From Collodictyon triciliatum (taxonomy: Eukaryota > CRuMs), in the NCBI GenBank assembly GCA_043381765.1, contig JBHJMP010000846.1, positions 1 through 44,062 of the forward strand: a DNA stretch of 44,062 bases. The letters are read 5' to 3'. The notes under the pieces were generated by a model. The model did no database searches, was not told the DNA's origin, and saw only the letters and a list, made by a program, of their open reading frames with translations. Below are positions 11,641 to 24,800 of the stretch, one piece after another. A program made the position numbers and the translations under genes. Position 1 is the stretch's first letter. Each line of letters begins with the position of its first letter.

Positions 11641-12528
11641 ATGGGAGAATTTTCCCATGATTAGAACAACTCCAAGAGCCGCAGCTGCTATCCTTTGGAG
11701 TGGAAGTCTTGAAACATTGCGATTTTGAGAGTCCCACCCCGCCTCCTTGCTCATGTTTTTGCCGGTACCCGTGGGCGTGGGATTAGCAGGGGAGTCGAGG
11801 TGTCCGTTACGGTCGCACCGATGCGTTTTAACCGTATCCTAATGTGTAATCTTGAAGTGGAATAATACAATATCTATAATTGCAAGCATCAATGATGAGA
11901 TATTAGGGCGTCATACTATTTAAAATGTTTAACAAGCAATATCTTTATGCATATGTTGTTCATTGGGTGCCAAGTTTGTCCCCTCATCCACATCAGGATG
12001 TCTAACTGAATCTACGAACAGTCTAACACCACAATTTTAATCAATTCTTTCTGCTCTCCTTTTTTCCCTTCATTTTTTTTTTACCTCATCTCTGGCGGCG
12101 TTTTGATGATGCCTTAATCAATCTGGAACCTTCGACAAGGTCTGCCTTTCTTTACCTGTTCTTCCGCCTCCAGTCATCCGGCTAAATCGCTTGGCTGGTC
12201 TGCATATCAGCGCGGGGCCTTTCCCCTCCTCTTAATACGCGCAGAGGGCGCTTGGAATAATCCACACGCTGTGATTGCGATTCCGTGAAAGGAGATAAGC
12301 TTAGCTCCAACCCAACCCAAGTTTTTTTTCTCCCTCTGGTACATTTTATTTGCGTGGCCTGCGTGTGTTTGTAAGGAGTGTTTTCTTGAAAAGACTTGAG
12401 GTAGCAAAGTCCACTGATGAGGCGTGGGAGATATTCTGTGAGGCACCTTCTTTTTTTTGTTCTTGGGCTCTTTATTCTTCTAACTATATTCCTCGGCACT
12501 ACAGAGCAAGCCTTGAATTGAGCTGAGG
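11641..12528. promoter_or_regulatory. Divergent intergenic region between LRR-channel (-) and rubrerythrin-like gene (+)
   Basis: Nearly 900 bp without a supported gene; must hold both promoters because the two genes diverge. Pyrimidine-rich stretches occur near 12050-12090. No specific motif can be assigned. Confidence 0.4.
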
Positions 12529-13695
12529 ATGTTCTCTGCTCTTCGCAAAGGAATAGCCAGCAAGTCTTCCCTTGTGGTATACCACCGGCTTTTCCCCTTT
12601 TTTTCTCTTAATCTAATTTTCTCAATTTTGTCAATTTCCTCATTTCCCCCCCTTTTTTTTTTCTTCCTTTCTCTCTGTTATTCTGTTATTCACTTCATTT
12701 TTTCAGTTTCTTGCCTCTTGTCTCCCCTTCCTAACACATTATCATGTAAACGACCAGTCTCCAACCTTTGGGCATGTCTTACTTGGTGTAGGGCCTCGTG
12801 CGCATGAACTCCGAGTTTGCAGGTTCTCAATCCCATGGAAATCTTGTGGAAGCGTTCAAGGCAGCTGCCATGGTAAGTTCTCTACAAGTCTAAATAAAAT
12901 GAACCAAAGACAACCTGGGGCGTTCTGTCCTTTGCAGATATGTGACACACTTCTTCCACCGCCACAGAAATATGCACTCACATCTATCATCTGGTCTGTT
13001 TCTCCGTTCATACCACATAACCCTATGACTTCTTTTGGTTATTTTTTTTTCTAGGCACGAGCTCGTTATACTTACTTTGCTGAAATTGCCGATATCGAAG
13101 GTTTTTTTTTGTTTGTTGCTCTTTTCGAACCACTTAAATGAGATACATTCCATTTTATGTCATACAGCAAAAGGAAACAGCAAAGTCGGTCGTTTTGTGA
13201 TTCTTTCAATAATGAAGCAGATAATACAATAAGCAAACAAATCAACACTGAGAAACAAGACCTTTAACCATCCCCACATTCACCGCATAGGCCAAATTGA
13301 GGCAGCCTCAGTATTTCGTGGTCTCGCTCAAGGTTTGGGCTCCAATCACACCGATTTTTTTCTCTATCTATTTACATCTTGGTTATGTTTGCATGAAACA
13401 CGCGCAACATGGACGTGGGTATTACGAATAGAAGAGGTTCCATTAGACCCTCGACCCCTAATTTGTGCAAATAAGCCCACTCTCTCACCAATAACTCCAC
13501 AGCCGAGGAATCGATCGCAAAATCTCACATGGAATTCCTCGCCGATCATGCCAGCGACCCTCAAACAGGAGGACTTTTGGGCACCACGGAAGAGAATGTG
13601 CAGTCTGCCCTCGACAGTGCAAGACACGGTGCCTTTTAGATCATTACGCTTTCCCCCTTTCCAAGGCTGTAGCTCCACTGTTGCAAAACATTCTA

Positions 13696-13794
<99 letters not shown>

Positions 13795-14192
13795 CACAAT
13801 TACGATTACGATTACGATTACGATTACAATAATAACGATGATGATAACAACGAGAATGATAATGGTAATAATTTTCCGCGCTTCGAATATCCCTCTTTGT
13901 CCTCACTTGCTCATGTTCGGACACAGCCGCGAAGGAGATGTACCCTGGGATGGCCTCTGTTGCCCGCTCCGAAGGCTTTGAAGAGCTTGCCACAGAGTTT
14001 GAGTACCTGGGTAAACCACTCATCTTGGTCCTCGCTCACAAGCCGTACATCTCCATCATTCATCTTCTAACCGCAATCTACCATCCTTCTCTCAACCCAT
14101 CTAATCATACACCCCCCTCGTTTGCAACACCCGCAGCCGACGCACAGAAGAAGCTCATCAAGACCCTCAACAAGACCTCGGAAAACATGTGA
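12529..14192 (+). CDS. Rubrerythrin-like ferritin-fold protein lacking most diiron ligands, likely organelle-targeted
   Basis: Seven exons with matching phases: 12529-12576, 12792-12872, 13055-13100, 13291-13332, 13503-13628, 13927-14010, 14137-14192. Residues 1-30 (MFSALRKGIASKSSLV...) are basic, Ser-rich and acid-free, like a mitochondrial presequence. The rest follows the rubrerythrin erythrin domain: NLVEAF, ARARYTYFAEIADIEG, VFRGLAQAEE, GLLGTTEENVQSAL, EMYPGMA and SEGFEELA are diagnostic. There is no C-terminal rubredoxin. The usual ligands are missing: AGES of helix A reads KAAA, ExxH of helix B reads EESI, GExxE of helix C reads SARHA, and ExxH of helix D is replaced by AQKK. Only one Glu seems kept. 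The family normally reduces peroxide; this copy probably cannot hold a diiron site, so a structural or regulatory role is inferred. Confidence 0.8.
13695..13834. repeat. (AAT)n followed by (GATTAC)n
   Basis: About 100 bp of AAT units, then five GATTAC-like units, all inside intron 5 of the rubrerythrin-like gene. Gives false poly-Asn and poly-Tyr ORFs. Confidence 0.95.
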
Positions 14193-15099
14193 AGGGAGTC
14201 GCGCATCGATACCAATAAAGGGAAAAAGTCCCGTATCATAAATGCGTTCTTTCTGGCGAGGGAAATGCGTTTTGGCCTTTTGTGTGCTGGCCTTTCAAAT
14301 AAACCCGTTTTGGCCACCACATTGGACATTTCATAGCCTTGCGGTCGCGCGGGAGATTTCCCCACGGCTGGACAGCGAGGCATCTTCGTGCTTGGGCTGT
14401 GAGGTGGGCGGGCTTCCCTGGCCGGCGAATCNNNNNNNNNNNNNNNNNNNNNNNNNNNNNNNNNNNNNNNNNNNNNNNNNNNNNNNNNNNNNNNNNNNNN
14501 NNNNNNNNNNNNNNNNNNNNNNNNNNNNNNNNNNNNNNNNNNNNNNNNNNNNNNNNNNNNNNNNNNNNNNNNNNNNNNNNNNNNNNNNNNNNNNNNNNNN
14601 NNNNNNNNNNNNNNNNNNNNNNNNNNNNNNNNNNNNNNNNNNNNNNNNNNNNNNNNNNNNNNNNNNNNNNNNNNNNNNNNNNNNNNNNNNNNNNNNNNNN
14701 NNNNNNNNNNNNNNNNNNNNNNNNNNNNNNNNNNNNNNNNNNNNNNNNNNNNNNNNNNNNNNNNNNNNNNNNNNNNNNNNNNNNNNNNNNNNNNNNNNNN
14801 NNNNNNNNNNNGAAGGCTACTTGAGAGTATTATATTGATGTTTTGTGGCTTCTAACACCATACTCTAATCCACTTGACAGACACCCGTGATCTTCTTCCT
14901 GGTGACTAGAATCAAAGCAGCCTTCTTTCTGCCTCATTAATGGTTTTCTTTAATATACATACTTTTCATGGGCATTTCCCTCCGCTTTCTTTTTCACATC
15001 AATGTGATTTTTATTTTGATTAGAAGAAATCAATTTAAAGAAAAAGGGAGTTGCCACTAGTTCTTCTTCTTCTTTCTCCCTAAACAAGAGAATATACAC
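14193..15099. other. Intergenic region with assembly gap (14432-14811)
   Basis: 380 Ns in the middle. The left part is 3' flank of the rubrerythrin-like gene; the right part (14812-15099) is the 5' flank of COPB2. No gene seen in the readable bases. Confidence 0.7.
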
Positions 15100-18000
15100 A
15101 TGAATATAAAGCCGCTTCGCCTTGAGATCAAACGTAAATTGTGTGCCCGATCCGACCGTGTGAAATCGGTTGATATTCATCCGACCGAGCCGTGGATCCT
15201 TGCTGGGCTCTACAATGGTCATGTCTATGTCTGGAACTATGTGACTCAAGTAAGACACACCTTTTCTTTTCTTTTCTCTTTCTTTCTCATTTGCATATAT
15301 ATAGGTATGCCTCTCTTTTCTTTCGTGCATCAGGTGATATATCCTAATGTGATATGTTGTCGATTAATTGTGATCCATTCATTTTCACATGTACCTTAAA
15401 AAAAAAAAAGGGGAGAGATAAGGCGTTCTTACCTTTCTTCCCATCCACGAGATGATTCATTTGACTGAAAAACTCCCCAAAACGCATTATATCTCTCTCA
15501 ATTAGCTTACTTTGATTAAAATAAAGGAAAAGTATATCAAGCAACTTTACCCCTTGATATCCACGTATATTTATCGGCATACCAATGACATCACAATTAT
15601 ATGGAAAATAACTACAATAATTACCAAACATAGGCTTTGGTGAAAACTTTCGAAGTGACCGAGTTACCAGGTACCCTGAACTTAAATTGTTGACTCTAAC
15701 TAAAAAAATAATAATTTGCACTGTATCCTAGCTTTGAAAAGCATCTAATCATATTTCCTGCAATACATACCAGTGCGCGTATCCAAGTTTGTTTATCGCA
15801 AACAATGGGTTGTAACGGGCTCTGATGACATGCAAGTTCGTGTGTACAACTACAACACGATGGAAAAAGTCAAGACCTTCGAAGCCCACACCGATTATAT
15901 TCGCTCGGTTGCTGTTCATCCTACACAGCCGCTCATGCTCACGTGTTCCGATGATACCTCAATCAAGCTATGGGATTGGGAAAAGAATTGGTCTAATATT
16001 CAGGTACTTATTTCTCAAATATGCAAATAAATAGATAAATAAATAGGGAACCTATAATGCGTTCTTAAAAAAAAAAAAAGAGTATTTTCTAAACTTTTCA
16101 AGAATTAGACTCCAAAAAAAGGGGTGTCGTTCAAAGTAAATGATTGAGAATACGTGCATTCTTTAACCAAATTGATAATATATTCGAAATAATGCATTTC
16201 CATGTAAAATGAACAGGTTTTCGAGGGGCACGGACATTATGTCATGCAGGTAGTTTTTAACCCAAAAGACCCCAACACCTTTGCCAGTGCATCTCTCGAT
16301 AGGACAGTAAAAGTATGGTCGGTTGGAGCAAACGTGCCTAACTTCACCCTCGAAGGACACGAGAAGGGTGTTAATTCGCTCGATTACTTTGTGGGTGGGG
16401 AGAAGCCTTATCTTATCACCGGCTCGGATGACAAGTAAGACAAATCTCATCAACGATATAAATCGTTGAGTGATTCTATTTCCTTTAATCTTATATGAAT
16501 AATTTCTCATATATGTAAACTCAGCAAGAAAATACAATGACAGATCCATTTTGATAGATATTATGATTGTTATTCCTGTCTCTCGAAAGCATGAACTGAG
16601 TTGATTATGTTTGAATATATAGGACTGTGAAAATATGGGATTATCAAAACAAATCGTGTGTCCAAACCCTCGAGGGCCATTCTAACAATGTGTCTGTTGT
16701 TGCATTCCATCCCGAGCTCCCACTCATCCTTTCCGGCTCCGAAGATGGAACCGTGAGGCTCTGGCACTCTGGTACATATCGCCTAGAAAACACCTTAAAC
16801 TATGGATTAGAGCGCACCTGGGCAATTGGATGCCTGAAAGGTAACGTTGGAGGTTATATTCTGCACTATCATAATATTTAAATCTCATGACTCATGGTTG
16901 TCTTAGGCTCCAACAAAGTGGCCATCGGGTATGACGAAGGTTCCGTGCTCATCAAGGTAGTGACGCTGCTTGGTCGTCCTTACTCGACACAAATAATATA
17001 TTCTGTGCAGAAAAAAAAAGTTTTATCATAGGGTATACCATGATAAGTGAAGTTTTGTTCAAATAGCTGGGACGAGAAGAGCCCATCGCAAGCATGGACC
17101 AGAGCGGAAAGATTATTTGGGCGAGGCATATGGAAATCCAAAGCGCGAATATAAAAGTGGTTGGAGGTAACCATAATTCCACTAACCATGGCGTCAAATT
17201 TTTATCTCTATGATTCACTAAAATACAACTTGTACGAAAAGAACCAGTCAAGAGCTAACAAGCTGTTTTTCCTTATTATTAATGTCAGATGCTACAATTG
17301 TTGATGGGGAGCGTCTTCAGCTTACCACGAAGGAACTCGGAAATACCGAAGTATATCCTCAGAGCCTGAAGCACAATCCAAACGGGAGATTTGTGGTCAT
17401 GTGTGGTGATGGTGAATATACTATATACACTGCTCTTGCTTGGAGAAATAAAACCTTTGGAAGCGCTCTAGACTTCGTGTGGGCTCAGGGATCTGGAGGA
17501 GAGTAAGTGTCGCTTATTATTGATATACTGACTCAAATCTTACACAAGAATGATGTCTTTTCTCTACGTAGATTGGGCACTATCTAACATAAGCCTTTTC
17601 ATGATTTTCTATGTATCATTATCTCATGATTACAGCTATGCTGTTCGAGAATCGCAAAGCAAAATCAAGACTTTTAAGAACTTTAAAGAGCATAAGAATT
17701 TTAAGCCACCTTTCAACGCAGAGGCGATGTATGGAGGTATGTATTTCCTGTCATTTCTCTGGTTTGTTTGATTCAAAAGAATAAATAAACAGTTGGGGTG
17801 TAAGCCAAAATCCCCATCGGCTTGCACAAATTGAAATAAATAATAATAAAATATATATATACCAGCATCCCACCATCCTGCACAAAATTGAAAGGAATAA
17901 TAATAATAAATAAAAAACATACAGGGTGTCTATATTTTGATGTCATCTTATGACCATTATTTTACTTTTAAAATAGGTTCACTCATCGCCCTTCGGTCAT

Positions 18001-19411
18001 CATCCTTTATTTGCTTCTATGATTGGGAAGAGTGTCGTCTCATTCGACGAATCGACGTCGTACCTAAAAATGTAAAGGACAATTCAATCAAGATAAACTT
18101 GCCTCTGTAACTACATTTCAAAATATATTACCATTATTTAATTTTCCGAAAAAAAAAAAGGAAGGAGAAAAAGGGGTATTTTAATCATAGACTGAGTTTA
18201 GGTCTATTGGTCTGAAGGGGGAGAATATGTGTGCATCGCTTGTGATGCTAGCTTTTACATTCTGCGATATAACAAAGAAGCTGCAAACAGCTTTTTGGAT
18301 TCCGGTGAAGAACCCCCTTCAGACGTAAGCATACCTTCGATGTAAACTATATGTTTTAATTTCATTTTATTAAAAAAAAAAAAACACACACACAGAGCGT
18401 CACATCACATTATGCGATATTAATCTTAGCATAAGAATGTTCTTTGAAATATTTTTAATTTTTTTTTTTTGATTTGGCAGGGAATCGAAGATGCCTTTGA
18501 GGTGACACAAGAGATAGCCGAAAGGTATGTAAAAATAATAATCAATCAAGAAATCATTCTCGCGATATGTCCTTTTGAAAATAAAATCTTTAAAAGAACC
18601 TCTTTGAATCAGGGTCCTCACTGCAACGTGGATTGGTGACTGTTTTGTCTACACTTCATCAAATGGTCGTCTAAATTACACAGTTGGCGGTGAAGTAATC
18701 AACATATCCCATCTTGATAGGTAATACCTCATTTTATGTACAATGAGTTTGATTGCAAAATCGCACGACTTTATTAATTTGCTTTAAATAATATCCATTC
18801 CTGTATTCCATGTTATATATTTACTTCCCCCCTTTATTCGATTCAGAGTACAGCGAGGTATCCTATATTTATTTACTTCTTTCAATGTTTTACCCTTTTC
18901 TAGACCTCTCTATCTTCTCGGATTCATCGGAAAAGAGAGCAGGGTTTACCTGATTGACCGCGAGTATTCTATCGTGTCATATTATTTGCCGCTCGCAATG
19001 ATCGAATACCAGTCAGCCATCGTTCGTAAAGATCTGGAAGCTGCGGAGAAGCTTTTACCTGGAATCCCGGCTGAGCATATGACCAGGACTGCAAGATTCT
19101 TGGAAGCACAGGTTTCTCTTTCTCTTTCTCTTTCTCTTTCTCTTTCTCTTTCTCTTTCTCTTTCTCTTTCTCTTTCTCTTTCTCTTTCTCTTTCTCTTTT
19201 TCTTTTTCTTNNNNNNNNNNNNNNNNNNNNNNNNNNNNNNNNNNNNNNNNNNNNNNNNNNNNNNNNNNNNNNNNNNNNNNNNNNNNNNNNNNNNNNNNNN
19301 NNNNNNNNNNNNNNNNNNNNNNNNNNNNNNNNNNNNNNNNNNNNNNNNNNNNNNNNNNNNNNNNNNNNNNNNNNNNNNNNNNNNNNNNNNNNNNNNNNNN
19401 NNNNNNNNNNG

Positions 19412-19475
<64 letters not shown>

Positions 19476-21412
19476 GTCATACTGCGCTGTACTATCATTT
19501 TTTTCTTATCCAACGTGGTTGTGTAGGTGTTTAAATTTAACTTATTTACCTCGATCAATGCATAAAAGGGTTTTGTAGAGCAGGCTTTGGAAATTTCGCG
19601 TGACCCTGAGCATCGCTTCGACCTTGCAATTCAGGTTGCCTAATCACGTCTCAATAATCTTCCATGAGCACATAAGGGAATTAATATCGTATGAAATATA
19701 TCTTCTACTCCTTTTTTTTTTTTTAAAAAAAAAATGTAATAAAAAAGTCATTAAGTGTCTCTGATGGTCTATTTATCGCAGTTGGGGAACCTTGATATCG
19801 CCCATCAAATCGCTGCGGAGGCAAACAACGAGCAGAAATGGAAGCAACTTGGAGACCTTGCGATTCAAACTTGGAGAGTTTGTAACTCGCAAATAGAAAA
19901 AAATAATCATTTTTACATGTGCCATAGATTCTAGAGTAGATGATTCCGGTTTTTTTTTTTTTTTTTTTGCGGCTAATGGTAGTGACTAAATTGGAAAAAG
20001 CTCATTTTACTTTGGTTACATCCTTATTTTTTTTTTTTTTTTTTTTTTTTTTGCATACATAGTTTGAAATGGCTAATTCGTGCTTCAGCGCCGGTCAGGA
20101 CTTTTCGGGTCTCTTGCTTTTGCATTCTTCCACAGGAAATATTGAAGGGCTTGAAAAGTTAGGAGCTCAAGCTCGCGAAGCTGGTTTGTTTTACAATACT
20201 GTGAAAAAATCAAAAGCTAAAACATCAATAATCAATGCATCAATTAATAATGATGAAAATGCTAACAATAATGAATTGAATCGCGATGGGGGTTTTTTTT
20301 TTTCTCCTTCAGGAAAGCATAATATCGCGTTCGTGAGTTATCTGCTGTCTGGAAAATTGGAAGAGTGCGTTGAGCTTCTCAAACTGTCAGGTCGCGTGCC
20401 CGAAGCTGCATTCTTTTCTAGAACATATCTCCCAAGGTTCGAACTCCCCAAACCACAAATCTCTGTTGAAGCGCAAGGAAGTCGTCTTCTCCCCTATGTG
20501 CTGATTCAATTATCATATGAAATACGCTCTCATTGGTTTCAATTTATCGCATAAAGTCTAATCCTACACGAAATCGCAGCCAAATTTCTGAAGTATTGAA
20601 GTCTTGGAAGGAAGAGCTCCAAGTGGTTAACAAAAAAGCAGCTGATTCCCTGGCCGACCCATTGGAGTACGAAAATCTCTTTCCTGATCTAGTCATGGTA
20701 TTTACTATCATCTTCGAGCAAATGCAATGCCCATTATTAGCATTAGTATTGTTATTATTATTACCATTACTATGTTGACTATCTCCCACTTTGGAGTGGG
20801 ATAAGATATGCAAAATAAAAAAAAAAAGTCTCCGAATGATGTGTTTTGCTGCGCAGAATTAAACTCCTAGTTTTACAACCTATTCAGGCCTTGAAAGCTG
20901 AGCAAATTCTGCGTAAGAGTAGAAAAATGCCTTACGCAGCAGAGCTTTACCCAGAGCTTAAGGACAATATTTTCAGGGATGTGATTTCTGGTTGGTAACT
21001 TGATTATTTCCCCCTTACTGAATAAACACAATCGAAGTAAACAAATAAACTAAAACCCAATAATTTTTCTCATACCCCGCGATAAGAGCGGATTTAGTGC
21101 CACTTTAAGAATGCCTTTATTAGATATTGCAATAAATGATCAAATAAAAATGAGCATACATATATATGTATCAAAGAAATGAAAGAATCTGGGGAGGACT
21201 TTGTCGTGGCAGCATCGCAAGTGGATGAACAGGAACAAGAGGAACAAGTAGAGGAGGAGCCACCTCACCCGACAATCCCCGAGAAAGCTCCTGCTCAACC
21301 TGAAGTCGAACCAGTAATTCCGGGTGCCACCACAGCCAGCCAAGTGCCGTCTAGCACTGAGTCTACTGCTGTTGCTGAAGAAGCCTTGGACGAAACAGCG
21401 GATTGGAGCTAA
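15100..21412 (+). CDS. COPB2: Coatomer subunit beta-prime (COPI beta'-COP)
   Basis: Complete gene of 21 exons in consistent phase: 15100-15249, 15634-15670, 15774-16003, 16217-16434, 16623-16840, 16907-16956, 17067-17166, 17289-17502, 17636-17736, 17977-18071, 18202-18324, 18481-18524, 18613-18720, 18904-19111, 19569-19634, 19782-19877, 20063-20183, 20313-20436, 20580-20697, 20888-20990, 21177-21412. The N-terminus [19 protein letters not shown], the WD40 propeller (ADDMQ-like, [18 protein letters not shown]), [16 protein letters not shown], the second propeller, and the helical solenoid ([34 protein letters not shown]) track animal and fungal beta'-COP throughout. The tail is acidic and ends ETADWS. 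It is a subunit of the COPI coat for Golgi-to-ER retrieval; its propellers bind dilysine cargo tails. A 37-bp micro-exon (15634-15670) is needed to complete blade 1-2. Intron 17 (129 bp) is in frame and stop-free, so retention would be silent in frame. Confidence 0.97.
17818..17905 (-). repeat. Two tandem copies of a short dispersed sequence in COPB2 intron 9
   Basis: On the minus strand, a good copy (17876-17900; TTCCTTTCAATTTTGTGCAGGA core) is followed by a degenerate one (17818-17840), each next to an ATT-rich run. The same core is at 31585-31610 and, slightly diverged, at 884-910. Confidence 0.6.
19113..19474. repeat. (TTTCTC)n, assembly gap 19211-19410, (GTT)n
   Basis: Simple repeats on both sides of a 200-N gap within COPB2 intron 14. 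The round gap size and flanking repeats suggest an assembly break in a microsatellite, not missing exons; exon phases on both sides agree. Confidence 0.9.
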
Positions 21413-21819
21413 GCGCTATGTGAGGGGTTTTTTTTCTTTGTTGCAAACCATTTTGTAACAATCTTCTACATGTGGGCATGAAAAATCACGTCCATTCTTT
21501 ATGTCTTATCATGAAACGCAATCTTTTCTCAATCTATCACGCCGGAAAATTACATGCTCATTTGATATTATTGACAGATCAAAATGGAAAAGTCAACAAC
21601 GCGCAAGAGGCACAATCGAGGAAACTTCCGCAAAGTCAAACCACGATGGTCTCTTTCATCACAAGGAAAGAAAAAAAAAACAAAATAAAAATAATTCGAT
21701 TGAGAAAAAAAAAAAAGACGGAGAACCCACTGACATTTTCCCTTCCTTTTTTTCTTATTATAAATAAGAATATTATTGTGATTGCTTTTATGAAAGAATG
21801 ATTCTTTTTGTCGTTTGGT
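21413..21819. other. Convergent 3' region between COPB2 and the STAND gene
   Basis: 407 bp, AT-rich with A-tracts; both genes end into it, so it holds two 3' UTRs. No independent gene seen. Confidence 0.6.
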
Positions 21820-24800
21820 TCATTGGGCGCATTTCTCCCTCCATTCGCTGGAAAGTTGGTCGTCTCTTTCAACAACCCATCCATTCGCATAGCAATCAGC
21901 GATTATCCCAAAGACCGTCGGGTGCATATCCTTCTCTCCAATCTTCATCCCAAAGTCGCCATACTTCAGAATGTTTTGCTTGATGTTCGACATCTTAGTC
22001 AGCACATCAAAGGCCTCTTTGCTTCCGCCTTGGACCAGCCTCTTGAGCGATTCATAGTCCTTTGTCTCTTCAAACCACTCTGCGGCTTTGGCAAGATTCT
22101 TTCCCACCCCCCAACCATGCTCAAAGCACATGGCCAAGGACGTGGCTGCCGTGGGGAAGACCAGCGACTCCCCCAACTTGACACCCGGCGAAACAAGGTC
22201 TATCTTGACGTTTGCAATCTCAAGCAAGGCCTCAAAGGCTTCTTGGCACCCGCTCTGCGCTAGACTCTGCAGCTTGGTGAGATTGTCCGGCGTTTCGACC
22301 GAGGCGAGGATGTTCAGTTTAAGAGATTGGATAGGATTCCTTTGGACAACCCAGCCGTTTTCGTAGCACTTAGCCAAAGAGGCTAAGGCAGTGGGGTGCG
22401 TGTGCTTCGTTCCTGTTTTCATTCCATACTTAACGAGCGGTTCCTTTGATGCAGCAAAGTGCTCGAGGACGCAGATGGCATCACTAGAGCTTTCAGTCTC
22501 TGCAAGGTGCTCCAAAGCCTCCATGAACTCCCTGCATTCATTCGGGCGTGATAAAATCTTCCACCTTATCGAAAGGACACTGTCCTTTGCTACACCGATT
22601 CCCTTTTCATAGCACTCGGCTATGGCGCTGGCCTGATCTGGCGTGAAAGGATGCGAGGCACAATATGCAATCAAATCGCTGTCGTAACTCACAGCCCCCT
22701 TTGACAGCAACAAGAGTTTGTTTGATTGGTTCAATCCTGTAACATTACGCAACTCGATAACACTTTTCCCACTGGGCTTGCTCCCTCCAAACTTGAAGGT
22801 ATTTTCGATGCATACCTCAACTGTGTCACCAATCAGATTACCTTCGTCATCATATTCAGTATAGTACGAATCTTGTAAACTACCTCCATATGAATCATCT
22901 GCTAAATCAGAATCACCATGAGCATCGTCGTCATCACTATAATTGTCATAATCATCATAATCGTCGTAGTCTTCTCTTCTCTTCTTTGTTTTACGTGCCT
23001 TTTCTCTTCTTTCTCGCTTCGTGACGCTACATTTGATTCTGCGAATATGTAAAGAGCTATCTTGCATGGCTGAGGCAATCCATAAATCATTTTCAGATAT
23101 CTTGATTACACAAAGGTTGTTGACTTGCCCATCTTCTTCCATATCAAAGACTGATTTTCTCGTCTCGATATCCCAAAAGCGAGTCACACCTTCTTTACTT
23201 CCAGAAACGAGAAAGGTTTTCCCGTCCACAGGTCCCGTGCATACAGTTGACCGATAGTAGTCTGTATTTTCTTCAAGGCTGCAGACTTCAGACTCATCAG
23301 ATATATCCCATATTTTTATCATGCAATTTCCACCAGAGACGAGCCATTTTTCATCACGCGGTCCATTCATACAGCAAACACTTTTGACTTTACTACTATG
23401 GCCCTCCAAGGCTTTGACTTCATCTCCTGACATCAAGTCCCAAATACGAACGGTTGAATCATGGCCACCAGAAGCGAGCCATGCTTCTCCGCTGGGCCCG
23501 TCGATGCTACAAACAGATTTTACCTTTTCTGTGTGTCCCTCAAACATTCTTTCCTGATTTCCAGAATCGAAATCCCACAATCTAACCGTGCTATCGTTTC
23601 CACAGGAAGCAATCCATTTTTCTCCGTTCGGACCGTTCACTCGGCAAATGGCATTTACCTTGCCTGCATGCCCTTTCAGTGTTCTTATTCGCAAACCAAT
23701 CTCCAAATCCCATATAATTATCAGACCCCCTGTGGTCCCAGATGCAACGGGATATCCTCGGTCATATCCCTTCAAGCAACAGATGCATTCGAAAGGCTCG
23801 TCACACTCAATAGTAAATATGACCTCAGCTGTATTCAAATTCCATACACGTATCGTGCTATCTCTGCTACACGTTACAAGCCACTTATCGGATGAAGCAG
23901 AATCGATTTCACATGAACACGTGATAGAACTGTCATGTGCTTCGGAATACTTGCGAGGTTTTCCCTTTTCTACATTCCATAGGCGAGCAGAATAATCTTT
24001 GCTTCCGGATGCGACCCAGATCTCACCACTCGGATTACAAATGCTTGCTAATGTTGTTACAGAACTCGTATGCTCCATCCATCTAATTAGTTCGATACCA
24101 GATGTCAAATCCCAAACGCGTACTGTCTTGTCTTTACCTCCAGAAACTAACCACGTTTCTCCGTTTGTACCATTTATTCCAATCACACTGTTTACGTGTG
24201 ACGCATGCCCCTCAAACGATTTCATTTGAACACCTGATGCAATATCCCAAATCCGTATTGTCTTATCTTTACCACCCGAGACGAGCAAGATTTGGCCGAA
24301 AGAGTTACGAATCCAACAAAGACTTCGAGGGTCGTTCGAATGTCCATCTAATATTTTGATCTGAGCCCCAGTCTGCAAATCCCATATGCGGATAGTCCTA
24401 TCCTTACTTCCAGAAGCTATCCAATTCTTATCATGGATTCCCCCGATTGTGCATACACACAAGACCGATTTCAAGTGTCCCTCTAAAGTCCGTTGATGTG
24501 TGCCATGATCCAGGTCCCATATTCGAATGCTATCATCTGCACTACCAGAAATGAGCCAGTTCTCGCCATTGATGCCTTTTGAGAAACATATACAATTCAC
24601 CGCGTATTTGTGTCCTTCTAGTAAGAAAATTTGACTTCCGGTAGACAAATCCCAAACTCGGATAGCTTTGTCATCGCTTGAAGAAGCTAATAGATATTCA
24701 TGAGCCATAGAACGAGCTTGACACACGCTATTTATCGGATGTTTGTGTCCCTCTAGAAACCTTACTTGATTTCCCGAGGCTAGGTCCCATATTCTAATTG

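Noticed and set aside
13681-14070. ORFs with long poly-Asn or poly-Tyr runs
   Set aside because: They are translations of the (AAT)n intron repeat; the true exons around it are in another phase chain.
20069-20554. 161-aa single-exon protein
   Set aside because: It is COPB2 exons 17 and 18 read through an in-frame 129-bp intron; COPB2 homology stops and resumes exactly at the splice sites.
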